Positions 20,534 to 32,525 of a DNA stretch of 64,000 nucleotides are shown piece after piece. Each line of letters starts with the position of its first letter. Within the stretch, counting starts at the first letter, position 1. Source of the DNA: Rosa chinensis (taxonomy: Eukaryota > Streptophyta > Magnoliopsida > Rosales > Rosaceae); NCBI RefSeq assembly GCF_002994745.2, contig NC_037092.1:18901501-18965500 (forward strand), read 5' to 3'. Both the position numbers and the translations under genes were made by a program. The notes beneath the pieces are model-generated. The model saw only the letters and a list, made by a program, of their open reading frames with translations. It did no database searches and was not told the origin of the DNA.

Positions 20534-22313
20534 CTTGCAAGCGTACGAATCGTTGTCAAGTAAGGGAAGTATTAAAACCTTGATTATCGTACCTCGGGGA
20601 TTAGGTGTTGGACCTAACCAAGGTAATTGGCGCTAGAATAACTTACAAGCATACAATGAAAAAGTAAAAAGTAAAAGTAAAAAGTAAAATAAAATAAAAT
20701 ATTCACTAGGCACCAAGCCTCGGCAATGCTCGGCTTAGCTCACACTAAGCCTAATCAAAGCCACTAACTTGTAGCCCAAATGAGTTATGCACAATGGAAG
20801 TTAGAATTTTGTTTGGGAGTTTTGAATAGAGAATTAACTAAATTAAATGCAAACTAAAATAAAAGCAAACAACTAATTATCAAGCAAGAAATTAAATTCG
20901 GGTTTCCAAATTAATGGGAACATGGGAGTGTCGGGTGATTCACACTAACTCTCTTGCAAATATCGATACCAATTTCACAAATGCATGCATTTCCTATATG
21001 TGTTGAGTCCCGTATCTAGTACCGGTTAAGGCTACTAAACCAATTATCCTTTCGGTGTATCGATTATGCCGGTTAGGGCCACAATCAACTCTCTAATTTG
21101 GTCATTACACCGGTCAAGGCCGCAATATCCAAAATTAGAGGCTTAGAGAGCAAGATAATAGAGACCCAAGCAAGCTTAGCTACAATTAAGCTAGCTAATG
21201 GTCACCACACTTAAATCCTAGATGCAACAAGACCAATAAGTTGTCAATTTATCAATCTATTCATCACAATTGTCCACAACATAATTTTAAAGGGTGACAA
21301 AGCCTAGAAACATGCTTCTAAGGACCAATAAATTCGGATTTAAAGCATACACAATGGAAATTGCATTTATTAAAATTAAAGCATCAATATTTATACAAGA
21401 TGAGTTAGGGCTTCACAACCCTAACTCCCAAAATTGAACTACTCACAACCCATACAAGAATCTATCAACAAAAGTATATAAAAATTATGAAATAGATAAT
21501 AAGGAAGAGAGGGGAGAGTTAGCTTGGTCACTTCTAGCTATGAGCTAGTATGAATCAAGCAATTTCTTCACCCAACTACCCAAATTAAGGTGTGGTACTC
21601 TTGATGATGATTCCCTTGAGGCCTTGAGTGTCCAATCCCAAAAGATTGGAATTAACAAATGAAGAAGGGAAGAGGAGAGAGTGTGAGGTGATGGGTGAGA
21701 GAAAATGGTAAGAGATTTAAAAATGGAGGGGAGAGAGAGAGAGAGAGAAGGTGGGTTCGGCACTGTTGGAGAAGGAAGAGAGAATTGGCGTGTGCCGCTA
21801 CTGTAGGGTTGGTCCATATATATATGTGGTCTCGGTGATTGCAAGAGTGGAGAGAATAGGATATGGTACGTGTGTGGTGGTGATGAGAGGAAAAAGAACG
21901 TGATGGGCTGCTAGTAGCTACACGTGTTGAAGAGAAAGAAGAGACTAATTGATTAGTCAGCAAGTATAATTAAGCATACTCCTTGCTTAATTAATTGAAA
22001 GATGAACACGTGCAGGTCTCCTTGATTTCTTCTTTCATTTTCTTATTTTTTTTTCTTTTCTTTTCTATTTCTTCTTTTCCACCAACACATGGGCTTCAAT
22101 CTTGGTGACCTACGTTGACCTAGGTCAACCCGTTGACCGACTGTTGACTTTTCGAATTTGCTTCAATTTCACACTCTTTTTTCTTGATTTCCGCAATTCC
22201 ATTTATTTTCTACAAAATAAATAAAAATGGATTAATTACATAATAATTGACTTGAGGATTAACTTATTTTTGTGTTTTAGATATAATTACACACATATAA
22301 ATGCGTATAATCA
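20534..22313 (-). repeat. 3' LTR of element B, missing about 13 terminal bases
   Basis: Reads TGATTATACGC from 22313 leftwards and runs to CGCTTGC next to the tRNA copy. Compared with the 5' LTR at 29206, the terminal TGGTACATAAACT (plus-strand reading) is absent. The ORFs at 21545-21963 mirror those in the other LTR and are not genes. Confidence 0.93.
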
Positions 22314-22330
22314 CACCCCCACACTTGAAC
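22314..22330 (-). other. polypurine tract of element B
   Basis: The minus strand reads TTCAAGTGTGGGGGTG and enters the 3' LTR. A similar block with GAGGACAA...AAGTGTGGGGGTGAGG is found internally at about 23824-23868. Confidence 0.8.
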
Positions 22331-25300
22331 TTTGCTTGTCCTCAAGCAAACTAAATGAAATATAATCTCAAAATCTAATAACTTACAAACATGAAGATAG
22401 TGTAGTTTTAGCCTTTCCAACCATAATCCTCAGAGAACTAAATATGTATATGACCATGAGGTTGACAAAGCACTACATAGAAACTATAAATTTGTAAGGC
22501 AATTAAGAAGCACATGTGAAAAATGCTCAAGTATATGCATGTGTGACCATGTGTCAAATCAATCCACCACAATCAAATAGGCATATAGAAGACCCGACAT
22601 AACCCACTAAACTCACATAGGTTCACTAAATATTACCGCTCAAGGGTTTAGAGGCTATATGTGTTTCACTCAAAAGCAATTTCACAACACGCGCCGCCAT
22701 ATGCTTGCTCTTCGATCTCATCTCCGCTAGGTAGCCCACAACTTTCAAGATCAAGAGGTCTTTTATTTGGTTGTAATGGGGCTAAGGGTAAGTGGCTAAT
22801 AGAAATGAAGGATAAGGAAAGACAAAGTCCATAGAAATCGGTGAAGCAGCTCTCTCTTGTAGAGATTTAAGGCTTTTGCTTTCGAATGCTAAGTCACTCA
22901 CTCTAAAACCCAATATACAACCCACACTAAACTATATACAATACTTTACTTTCTTTCTCTCCTTTTTCTTCTCTTTTCTTCACACAACTTACTTTTTATA
23001 TTTATATTTATATTTTTTTTCTTCTACTTTTCTTTTCCTTGAACTTTCTTTCTATTTTCACAAACTTTCTTCTTTCTTTCTTTTTCCTTTTTTTTTTTTT
23101 TTTTTTTTTTTGAGAACTTTCTTTTCTATACAAATCACTCACCCCCACACTTATTCTTTTGTAACTTCACACTTTTGACTTTTTCTTTCTTTTGAAGCAC
23201 TCAAACATAAAGTCATTCTCTCGAATCGCTTCACCAACTACCATGGAATGGTAGGATAAAAGTGTATAGGCTAGGTAGGAATTTGTGGTGCGAATGAACA
23301 AAAAGGCTAAATATATTAATAGGCTCAAAGTGGCAATCTAGTGGTAAATATCTTTGGGCACATGCTTCTTTGGCCATGGTGGTATTAAGCCTAATTGACT
23401 CAGTCCTTTCTATCCCGTCGCAAGCTAAAAGTAGTCTCGAGAGGTCTCAAGCAAGTTCTAGATACGCAATCTCATGAAATTGTACACACATGAAAGAAAA
23501 AGTGAATGAACGATGCATACACTATAGATATAGGCACAAAAGCTCACAAATAAGGGCATGCAAGTCAATTAAATCATCTATATGCTTCTCTAATTATGAT
23601 GAACCAACCTAACCATAGGCTATGTGCACACATATAGTCAAGCATAGATCACATATACACTTAATCACAAAACAAATTCAAAGTCCTAGATCATGCTCAA
23701 TCTATTCACAATCATAACAAGCTAAGTCCATGTCTCGTCATTGGGGTTGGAAAGGCATTAACCACTAAAATATAATTACAAAAAGCTAATCTAAATTTTT
23801 TTTTTTATAGGCGCCCGAGTCCTCACCCCCACACTTAAAACCAACATTGTCCTCAATGTTGTAAAGTGAGCTCGAAAGCTAAATCCGTGTCGGAGTTAGG
23901 CATGAGAGTGAAGTCCGGGCGAAAGCACAAAAATTAACTACGAAAATAAAAATCTAAATGCGGAGTAAAGTTACTGAAAACCCCCTTTCTTGACCCTCCA
24001 TTGCTCACAACCCTTGGAGAAGACAAATATGAGACACCAACCTCAAGGCACAAGGCCTTGACTTCCTTAACGTATGCTCCAAGTTAGCTCTAGGTGCTCA
24101 TGAAATGATCAACGCCATTGAGATATGTGTAGTGTCCAAGAGCAATGCATCACAAATAGGCTACCAAAGAATAAGGACAAGGTCCTCCATTAAGATCATA
24201 GGCTTTGCCACCTCCAACATAACTCACAGCTGCCGATAATAACCTCCATTGAAGAATTGAAGTGTAAGAAGTCCAACCGACCCAAGTGAACAAAAACTAG
24301 TGAGTGCAGAAAATTTCCAGCAATGACCCTTCCGTATTTTAATGCCCATATCTCATACTCAAAAAGTGATAAGTAAGTGAGACACCTTGAATTGGAAAGT
24401 AGACTCAGAGAGATTTCTATCCATATAAAGTGATCCACCTATCTCCAATTGAGATGAAAACTATAGCTGATCAAATCTGCCAACTTGTAATGAAGTCTGC
24501 TGCTGACCCTCAGTCACCAATACTGTAATATCTGAAGCTTCAGAGGTGCAAAGAGGGTGAAACCAACGGAATATGAAACTAGACTCATAAGGCTACCTGA
24601 TGGTAAAATTTCACTGAAATATAAATTCTGAGTCAAAAATCGTTGGCCTCCAAACTCACTGTTATGTTCTGCAGTTTTTGCTGTGCCCTGTTTCTGACCT
24701 CTGTCACTTGGAACACTATATCTGAAGCTAGGAAGGTTCAAATTAATTTTTTTTTTACCAGCATATATAAGACATGTGAAGATAGATCTCTGAAAAATTT
24801 TAGCTCCAAATTGCTGTATATTGAGAGGGTGTAGCTTCTCAAAGTCACTCTATAGTAGCTGTCTCTGTTCTGACCTTCATGCATTGACCATTGAATAAGT
24901 GGAGTTCCAGAGACTCAAAGGGGCTGAAATTTTGGCACAAGACAGTAGACACACAGTGGAATGTCTACAGAAAAATTCAGCTCAGAATAACATGTAAATG
25001 GGAAACTTTAGTTACCCAAAATGAACTGAAATTTCTGGACAGAAACTGCTCTCTATCACATTCATTCTTTCTTCACACTTTCAACTCCATACACCTCCCA
25101 TCCTCCCAAAAAGTTGGCTAAATAGCCTTATTAATGCAAAATGAACAAGTAAATTTCAAAACCACCTAGGGTTGCCTCCCTAGAAGCGCTTGTTTTTAAA
25201 GACCCCAAGCCGGTCTATGAAACTTGGTCTCTTCAAGGTGGCTCTTTCTTTCCACCACCACCCACACAGGCCTTAGTTGAACTAGAACCTCCACAAGATG

Positions 25301-25434
25301 GTGCAAGAAATTTGAGGTTCACCGGAGTGTTCCACTCAAGATATCCTTCTTCTTCTTTTTCAACCCACAAATCTCCTTTATTGTCTTGATTTGATTCTTT
25401 TGCTCCTCACTCAATGCTAGATCCTCATTCACAT
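22331..25434. other. noncoding 3' region of element B
   Basis: About 3.1 kb between the protease ORF and the polypurine tract, where pol would be expected. No reverse transcriptase or integrase motif was found in any frame. It includes a T-rich tract near 23085-23111, a second GTGTGGGGGTG block at about 23824-23868, and a short sequence shared by Athila-type 3' regions near 25160-25250. Confidence 0.7.
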
Positions 25435-28400
25435 TTATCTCATCAAGAGTAGAAATTGCAAACACTTGGCAAGGAGAGAATTAGAAACTAATGGCTCTTG
25501 GTTGTAGTGTGGGACTTGGTTCAATGGGCCAAAAATTCTATCTCTCTTTGCTTCATTGCCCTTGACCAAGTTAATAGAAAACACACTTTTTACCACATCC
25601 GGAGGGTAAATGGGTTCAAGCCTCTTGAGTAATACTTTTTCGCCCAATACCTTCATTTTGATAGTGCCGTTTTGAACATTAATTTTTATCCCCGCAGTCG
25701 CCATAAAAGGTCTACCAAGAATGATAGGTATGTCCTTGTCACAATGAGGCTCATCATCCATATCTAATACCACCAAATCCGCCGGTAAGTAGAACTTGTC
25801 AACTTTGATCAATACATCTTCAACAACACCCATGGCTCTAATGATGCTCCGGTCCGCAAGTTGCAAATATATAGGAGTGGCTTTAATAGGCCCAAGGTCA
25901 AGTTTCCGAAAAGTCTCAAAAGAAATAATGTTAACACTTGAACCAAGGTCCATCAAAGCTCTATCAAAGACTTTCTCTCCAATAGTGCAAGAGATATTGA
26001 AGCTCCCCAGATCCTTGAGTTTTGGGGGAATCCGTCTTTGCAAGATAGCACTAACCTCCTCACAAATTTCAAACCGCTCATCATTCTTTATCTTCCTCTT
26101 ATGGGTGCACAAGTCCTTTAGAAATTTTGCATAAACCAGCATTTATCGAATGAGCTCAATTAAAGGTATATTGACATTGACCTTCTTCAAAATACCATGC
26201 ACTTCGGACATCAAGCCAAATTTCTTCTTTTTCCCACCCTTCTTCACATTTTCCTTTCTTGGCACATTAGGGTAAGGAAGTTGAGGCTCCGGTATACTCA
26301 AATCAAGAGGTGGATCAAAGGTGAGGCTCCCGGTGGTGCCCTTAAGGGTAGTCACGGTCCCACTAGGGTTCTTAGCCCTCAAGGCCTCGCCTAGTGATGA
26401 GTAGACCGGACCACTCCTATCCCTAGAGCTACCATGCACATGTAGGTCGTCCTCCTTATTTCTCCCCTCTTTTTCTGTAGAAGTAGACGGCTCAAAATCA
26501 TGAGTGGGTCTAATGTCATCAAGAACCTTCCTAAAGGTGTCATCGGCCTTAGATGGGTCCCTAGCCTTCATGGCCTCACCATCTAATCTTGAGGCCGAGA
26601 TATCCTCATCCCTAGAAGTGTTCTTTCTCAATAGAGCTCTTTCCTTGCCACTATCAATCAAACCATATTTTCTCGTATCATTCTCAAATGACAAGAAACC
26701 ATAACCACTATCAAGAATAGCTCATTCGGAAGGTACATTTTCTTCCCGTCCGGCTACCTTATCCACCCCCTTGTTTCTTCCTTTTGCATTCAAAGTCACA
26801 TCACCCACTCCATATTTACCAGAAGGTACATTTTCTTCCCTTCTGGGCTCATCCTCCTTATAATAAAAAGAATCATGATGTGTATGCAATTGATCATCAA
26901 CAACATGGCCAAGAGGTACATTTTCTTCTCTCTTGGCCCCATATGAGTGCAAATCATCATCATGCACAAATAAAGGATTTGAATGGAAACTAGAAGATGA
27001 GGGCATGTATACATGATTATCATATACCTTTCCCGAACGTAAAGTGGTGACGGCATTGCATTCATGGACTTTTCCTCTTGGATTTGGCTCCGGTTGTGAA
27101 GGTAGGGCTCCTTGTGGACGTGCTCCAAGCTCTTTTGCCATTTGACCCAATTGAACCTCCAACTTTCCCACACATTGTGCAAGTGAACTTTGACCTTGAG
27201 CGAGAATACTAAGAGTTTGATCGGTCTTTGCTTGGCTTTGTGTAAGAGAAGTATGACTTTGAGCTAGGGTGGCCAATATATCATCCATATGAGACTTCTT
27301 TGGTTCCGGTTGTGGTGCTTGCCTATTTTGAAATCCGGGAGGAGTATTTTGTGTAGGATTGGCACCTCCAAATGATTGAGAACTTTGACCAAACCCTTGA
27401 GTATCATGTGGGGCTCCTCCATAAGCATGTGTAGCACCAAAAGATGGCCCTTGGCCTTGAGAATTGTAACTAGATGCTTGCTGCCCATAATGATTTTGTC
27501 CACTAAATTGTGTGTTTCCATGACCGTGAGGACCAAAAGATGAAGAATTAAGGCCTTGATTCGCTCCATATGAATGAGAACCACCTTGGTGTGCATTAGA
27601 GGACCCTCCATCATCTTTCCATGAGAAATTTGGGTGGTCACGCCAACCCGGATTATATGTAGTAGAATAAGGATCATTTCTTGGTGGCTTTTGATAAGAA
27701 TTAATAACTCTAACTTGCTCCTCAACAAATTCCGGAAATTGTGAAGCCAAGTGACAATCATGAGTAGAATGATTAGGGGACTCACAAATCAAGCAAAGAT
27801 GTGAAGAAGTAACACTCTTGACATGTGAAGAAGACGAACCACTACCCTTTTGAGCTTGAAGAAGTATCTCAAATTTCTTGTCAATCTTTGTTTCGAGCCT
27901 CTCAAGTTTAGAACTCATAACTCCATCATCTCTAGAAATATGAGAAACATCATATAAACCTCTACCACGAGGCTCCTTATCAACTTGGCCTCTAGACTCC
28001 ATAGGATCATCACGGCCTCTAGTACCATATGCATGTGAATCTCGACCTCTAGATATGGTGTGGTCATCTCTACCTCCTCTTCTCCTTTGATGATTATCCC
28101 ATTGACCGGATTGGGTAGCCACTTCCTCACAAATATCCCACGCGGCATTAGGACCTTTCTTAAGAAAATTTCCACCCGATGCATTGTCCAATCTCCTTCT
28201 ATCATCAATAATCAACCCATTGTAGAAAGATTCACAAAGAAGCCACTTGGTGAGTCCATGATGAGGGCAACCTAACTCAATATCCTTAAAGCGCTCCCAT
28301 GCATCATAACAAGTCTCATTATCCTCTTGAAAGAACTTGGTCAAGCTATCCCGCATATAAGTAGTCCGATGATGTGGATAATAAGCATTCAAGAAGACCT

Positions 28401-28911
28401 TTTGCATATCGGCCCAAGAGAGAATGGATCTTGGCTTGAGCTTATGAAACCATGTGCGTGCTTGATCTTTCAAAGAAAATGGGAATAATCGAAGCTTCAA
28501 ACCCTCCAAGGTTAATCCTCCCAAGTGCATAGTGGAACATATGGCATCAAACTCAATTATATGATCATAGGGCCTCTCACTAGCCATGCCATGGAAAGTA
28601 GGTAGAATAGATAACATGTTAGGCTTGACCTCAAAGTTGGCATTTGTCGAAGGAAGCACAATGCAAGATGGAGCATTTACAATGCTAGGACATGAATAAT
28701 GGCTCAATGGAATCTCCTCCTCATCTTGTAGTTCTTGACGCTCGTTGGCCATATCTACTACTCGAATAGGAGACCTAGAAGGTGCTTGTGAGCGATGTCT
28801 TGGTCTCCTAACTCTCCTTGTTGGTCTTCCTCTAGGTAGTCTTTGCAAAGCACGACCACTTCTCAAATTGATAGGTAGTAGAGTGTCGCTCATATACCTA
28901 CGGAAAACCAA
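25435..28911 (-). pseudogene. element B gag-protease ORF broken by two in-frame stops
   Basis: Three ORFs lie in one frame: 28911-26722, 26694-26143 and 26142-25435, separated by a TGA near 26722 and a TAA next to the ATG at 26142. The first holds a retrotransposon Gag core (LFPFSLKDQARTWFHKL, CPHHGLTKW) typical of Athila. It also has a C-X2-C-X4-H-X4-C zinc knuckle near 27756-27797 and a long Gly/Ser/Gln-rich tail. The last holds an aspartic protease with DLGSSVN around 25940-25975 and an ILGRPF motif, and YAKFLKDLCTHKRK before it. The full-length product would be about 1160 residues. It would serve as particle protein and protease for a non-autonomous element. Confidence 0.85.
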
Positions 28912-29181
28912 TAAGAAATCAAGTATCTCAATGACAAAAATATAAGCAAGATAAGCACCAATTCAACTCACAAAAAATTGACAAGTAATTGGAGGGGTGA
29001 AGAGAAATTAAACACAAGTAGTACTAAATTTGACTACACTAACCAAAGAAATGAAAAATCAAAATAAAAAAAATAACAACTAAACAAAGAAACAAGAGAT
29101 AAAAATAAAAATAAAAATAGAAGTATGCTAAGAGTGACCCAAAATGCCAATTACCAAGGGATTAAGATCCGTAGACCCTAA

Positions 29182-29199
29182 TCCCTGGCAACGGCGCCA
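29182..29199 (-). other. primer binding site of element B (tRNA-Asp)
   Basis: The minus strand reads TGGCGCCGTTGCCAGGGA after a six-base spacer (AGTCAA) from the LTR. It matches the 3' 18 bases of tRNA-Asp with one difference. Beyond 18 bases it does not follow the tRNA, unlike the copy at 20462. Confidence 0.9.
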
Positions 29200-29205
29200 T
29201 TGACT

Positions 29206-29466
29206 TGGTACATAAACTCTCGCAAGCGTACGAATCGTTGTCAAGTAAGGGAAGTATTAAAACCTTGATTATCGTACCTCGGGGATTAGGTGTTGGACCT
29301 AACCGAGGTAATTGGCGCTAGAATAACTTAAAAGCATACAATGAAAAAGTAAAAAGTAAAAGTAAAAAGTAAAAATAAAATAAAATATTCACTAGGCACC
29401 AAGCCTCGGCAATGCTCGGCTTCGCTCACACTAAGCCTAATCAAAGCCACTAACTTGTAGCCCAAA
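29206..29466 (-). repeat. 5' LTR of element B, truncated to its last 261 bases
   Basis: The sequence follows the LTR inward from TGGTACATAAAC and stops matching after GTAGCCCAAA at 29466, where element C sequence resumes. About 1.5 kb of LTR has been lost, together with the element's outer boundary. Confidence 0.9.
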
Positions 29467-31270
29467 AGCAGCCTCATCATACCCGGACAAGGGTAAGTAT
29501 GTGTCTCCACTTTTGCTGTCAACAGAGTTTACCTCCACTTCCTGGCCATTTGCCACCATAGCCCTGCTGGCTAAAACAAGATGCTCAAGAGCAGCTTCAA
29601 AGATTTGATTACATGAGCAGGACGTATCAATGTTTGCCACTATTCCCAAGAATTTGTCGCCAACTGTATATGTTATCCAAATCGTAATCAATTCAAGCAA
29701 AAATAGTATCGCACCTTCTTTGAAACCTGGCAATGCCGTAATGATCCAAATAGAAAAGATAGCTATCTCATTATGTGGCATGCAAGGGAACTCCATTCTG
29801 TGCTTCAAGCGACATATATAACTTTGGCTTTGGTCTCCACTATAGTACAATGATTGTTGAGCATAATGAATAAGCCAATTAGGAACCTCCTGCTTTGATT
29901 CCTTTATCAACTCTACTACCATACCAGTAGGACCGATCTTGTGAACATAATCATCTATGATTTTTGAAAAGTCAAAATTGATGACATGTGCAACATCAAA
30001 CATTACGGCAGTACCATGATATACTTCTTTGACAGCCAACAAGGCAAACAACCCATTTGTTACATCACCAAGCTGAACAATTGCACTCTTCAACTTCTCA
30101 AACCACCACTGCAGAAGATTCCCCTTTGGATCCTCCCTTGCCATCCTTCCAACCATAACAGTATCATGACCATAAGCCTTTGATTGAGCATACATTGCAC
30201 CCAAAATAGCGTCCATCAGAGCAGTGCCATCAACACTCTTTGTCAAGAAATGCCTAACAACATCAACACCCGGAGCTTCTGTGGCAGATTTTTTCACACC
30301 TTGAACCTTTTTCTGGCTACCCAAGAACTGAATTTGCTTCTTCGCTTACCGTATCTGGATAACCAACTAACCACATTTGCAGTGCTGAGGAGTTGAGTGT
30401 AATTACATCACAAGAATCCCACAACTCAAGCTTGAAAGAACTTCTAAATTTAATCTTCATGGAGGTCAATCCAATCTCTTCCATATCATCTTCTTCATCC
30501 ATGTTCCAGTAAAGAACAACTACGTGTCCATCAATTTTACTAATCACGAAACTATTACATTCAATGCCACTAGAGACACGCCCATGATCATTGTGGAAAT
30601 CGAAGCATCCATTTCTAAGACTAATCACTGATGCCATTGTCCCTTCAAAGTACTCCATAAAAAGTTCATCTGTTAAGAGAGTACTACCTTTATCACGAAC
30701 CTTCTTATCAAATCCAAAGAAGCATAGTTGCAGTACGTGGTAGCTAATCTTCTTTGAACCCTCAATGTAATGCTTAAGCCTTACACACAATGCATTAAAA
30801 ACATTCACCACAGAACCTATACCAATATCCTTTTCATACCTACAACACTTAGGTAAGGCAAAGTTGATTAGCACTGATGAAATCGGCTGAAAATTAGGGT
30901 TAACAAAATTAGCATGCATCTGACGAATAACATAAGGGACAAGTGGTGGTACTTGATTCTCCATTTTTTTACCATCTAATACAGCGGCACTGATTGTTGC
31001 TACTTTCAGAAGAGCTGCCAATGCAACAGAATCAAATAACTCTTTTACCTTGATTTTAGCTTCAAAGAATTCCAAATTTTGATTCTTGGAGTTGGCTGCC
31101 AAAACTACGATGTCGTCATCATCCTCCGAGGACGAATAAGAACCTGAGTGTTTGTCTACCTTCAGATCCTCATACCGGCAAGCGTATTCTTCATTGGTGT
31201 TCAGATTCGGAGCAATACTCTCTTTGGTTTCAGAGTCGCTGTCGCCGTCGAAGTCGATTGACGAAGGCAA
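29467..31270 (-). pseudogene. element C ORF of unknown function with a DEAD-box-helicase-like segment
   Basis: Two overlapping minus-strand ORFs (31270-30317, 317 codons, and 30324-29467, open into the LTR) look like one frame broken by a one-base shift near 30320. The first part is acidic at its start and matches nothing I recognise. The second contains VINFDFSKIIDDYVHKIG and, after a gap, KQEVPNWLIHYAQQ. These resemble motif V-VI and the C-terminal extension of DED1/DDX3-type RNA helicases (VINFD...YVHRIGRTGR, QEVPxWL). Helicase motifs I-III are not visible. A hydrophobic stretch (AIFSIWIITALPGF...) follows. The C-terminal end is probably at 12496-12611, across the nested insertions. This may be a transduced host gene. 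Confidence 0.5.
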
Positions 31271-31288
31271 AGATGAACCATTAGGGGC

Positions 31289-32230
31289 TTATGTGGGAGT
31301 GTAGTGGGCCGCAGGGCTAAGTGATGACGAAGACGCTGTTGTAGCTGGAATTAATTTGGGTGTTGATGACGGTGGAGAGCCAAGCTTCAGTGGAGTATCA
31401 ACTCGGCTCGCCGGAGATTTCGACGAACCCCTTAACAACCGTAGCTCTTCCTTGAATTCAGATATGAAGGTATCCATCGAACTCTTCAAATATTTTTGCA
31501 ACTCACAGAGCTTAGCATCTGTGTGTTCTTTGTGAACTTGTAATTCGCCGGAGCCTCGTGGTGGTGACGGTGGTTTCTCAGCCCCCTTAAGTTTGACCGT
31601 AGTCTCAGTTGTGAAAGGGGAGTAGTCTGAATCAACAATTAGGACATCCCAATCACGAACCCGGTCAGGTTCCATTGGAATTGGACGAATCTGAAGGTTA
31701 GTTTCCACTTGCTTTAGATCTGAAATAGGACGTGGTTGCTCATGAGTGGAAGGTGGAGGAACAAACTAGTTTGTGGGGATGCAATAAGGCTGGGTAGGTG
31801 GGTAATGGTGATAGACCTCACCTGGAGTTGGAGGATGTTGACATGGTGAATGGAAATTTCTCAGATGTTGCAGAGGCTGAGAAGTGGTGTAAAAGAGGTG
31901 ATTAGGGGTTTGTGGTAGTGAATAAACGGAATGGGTCATATGAGAATGGATTGGGGAAAAGGAGTGGGTAGAATCGACCATACTACTAATCTGAGTGTGA
32001 AATTGAGGATTTTGGGTGAATGATTGTGATGGCGGTGATGGTGGGTAGTATTGCTGTGGTGGAATCTGTGGTGTATACGAATGCGAATAGAGAGAGAAAC
32101 CAGTGTATGTACCAATAGTTTGAGCATAACTACCGTCCAACACCGCCGTTCTAGTTGGAGCAAAACCAGGTGAAACCCGATATTGCGTCGCCTCAACAGA
32201 CGGCTCCGGTGGCCCTTGCCCCATCGGCCC
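31289..32230 (-). pseudogene. element C proline/serine-rich leader ORF with one stop
   Basis: Starting just inside the primer site, an open frame rich in Pro, Ser, Tyr and Gln runs to a TAG near 31765. It then continues in frame through 31708-31289, where REWD-like acidic and coiled segments (ELQKYLKSSMDTFISEFKEELRLL) end at a stop. No zinc knuckle or recognised Gag domain was seen. It may be a gag-position protein of a non-autonomous family. Confidence 0.5.
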
Positions 32231-32234
32231 AATC

Positions 32235-32251
32235 GATGGGCTCTGATACCA
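32235..32251 (-). other. primer binding site of element C (initiator tRNA-Met type)
   Basis: The minus strand reads TGGTATCAGAGCCCATC, the common plant LTR-element primer site, two bases from the LTR. Confidence 0.92.
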
Positions 32252-32253
32252 AT

Positions 32254-32520
32254 TGTTAGGATCCCCGGGATCCAACCAATGGTATGACATTGTGAAAAGA
32301 AACAGAGAGAAATTCTAGAGAAAACTAAGAAAATAGAAATGCAGATTTTCATTCATAGATCTGTTCTACAAGAAAGCTAGTAGATATAGAACTGTTTAGG
32401 ACACGTGTCGACCAACCAGTGATGACCCCTACCTAACATACTCCAAGCACAAGGACTAAACGGTGCACACCAATTAAACAAAACGCTGTGTTTCAATTGT
32501 AAATAAAATGACTCATAACA
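32254..32520 (-). repeat. 5' LTR of element C
   Basis: 267 bases, TGTTAGGATCC...CATAACA; about four differences from the left LTR. Followed by the target duplication TTAGG. Confidence 0.93.
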
Positions 32521-32525
32521 TTAGG

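Larger units (their letters stand above)
18696..29466 (-). mobile_element. Athila-like gag-pro element B with an aberrant palindromic end
   Basis: From the right: a truncated 5' LTR (29206-29466), tRNA-Asp-type primer site (29182-29199), gag and protease reading frame with two stops (28911-25435), a 3.1-kb noncoding part, polypurine tract (22314-22330) and a 3' LTR (20534-22313). Attached to the end of the 3' LTR are a tRNA-Asp sequence (20462-20533) and a second full LTR in the opposite direction (18696-20455). No reverse transcriptase, RNase H or integrase is present. Gag sequence, LTR length of about 1.76-1.78 kb and primer type all fit the Athila group. Confidence 0.88.
12166..32520 (-). 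mobile_element. LTR retroelement C, non-autonomous, hosting nested elements A and B
   Basis: Both LTRs are 267 bases (12166-12432 and 32254-32520) and differ at about four positions. The target duplication TTAGG flanks the element at 12161-12165 and 32521-32525. The primer site for initiator tRNA-Met is at 32235-32251, and a polypurine tract abuts the left LTR. Inside are a proline-rich ORF and a long unusual ORF with a helicase-like piece, but no recognisable reverse transcriptase or integrase. Copia element A interrupts it at 12612, and B lies inside A, so C's sequence resumes at about 29467. Confidence 0.9.

Noticed and set aside
19033..21963. Pairs of ORFs of about 100 codons on opposite strands (19033-19344 and 21652-21963, with similar proteins) that look like a duplicated gene
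   Set aside because: They are the same part of the LTR in its two inverted copies, rich in Ser/His/Pro from simple sequence, and have no recognisable domain.
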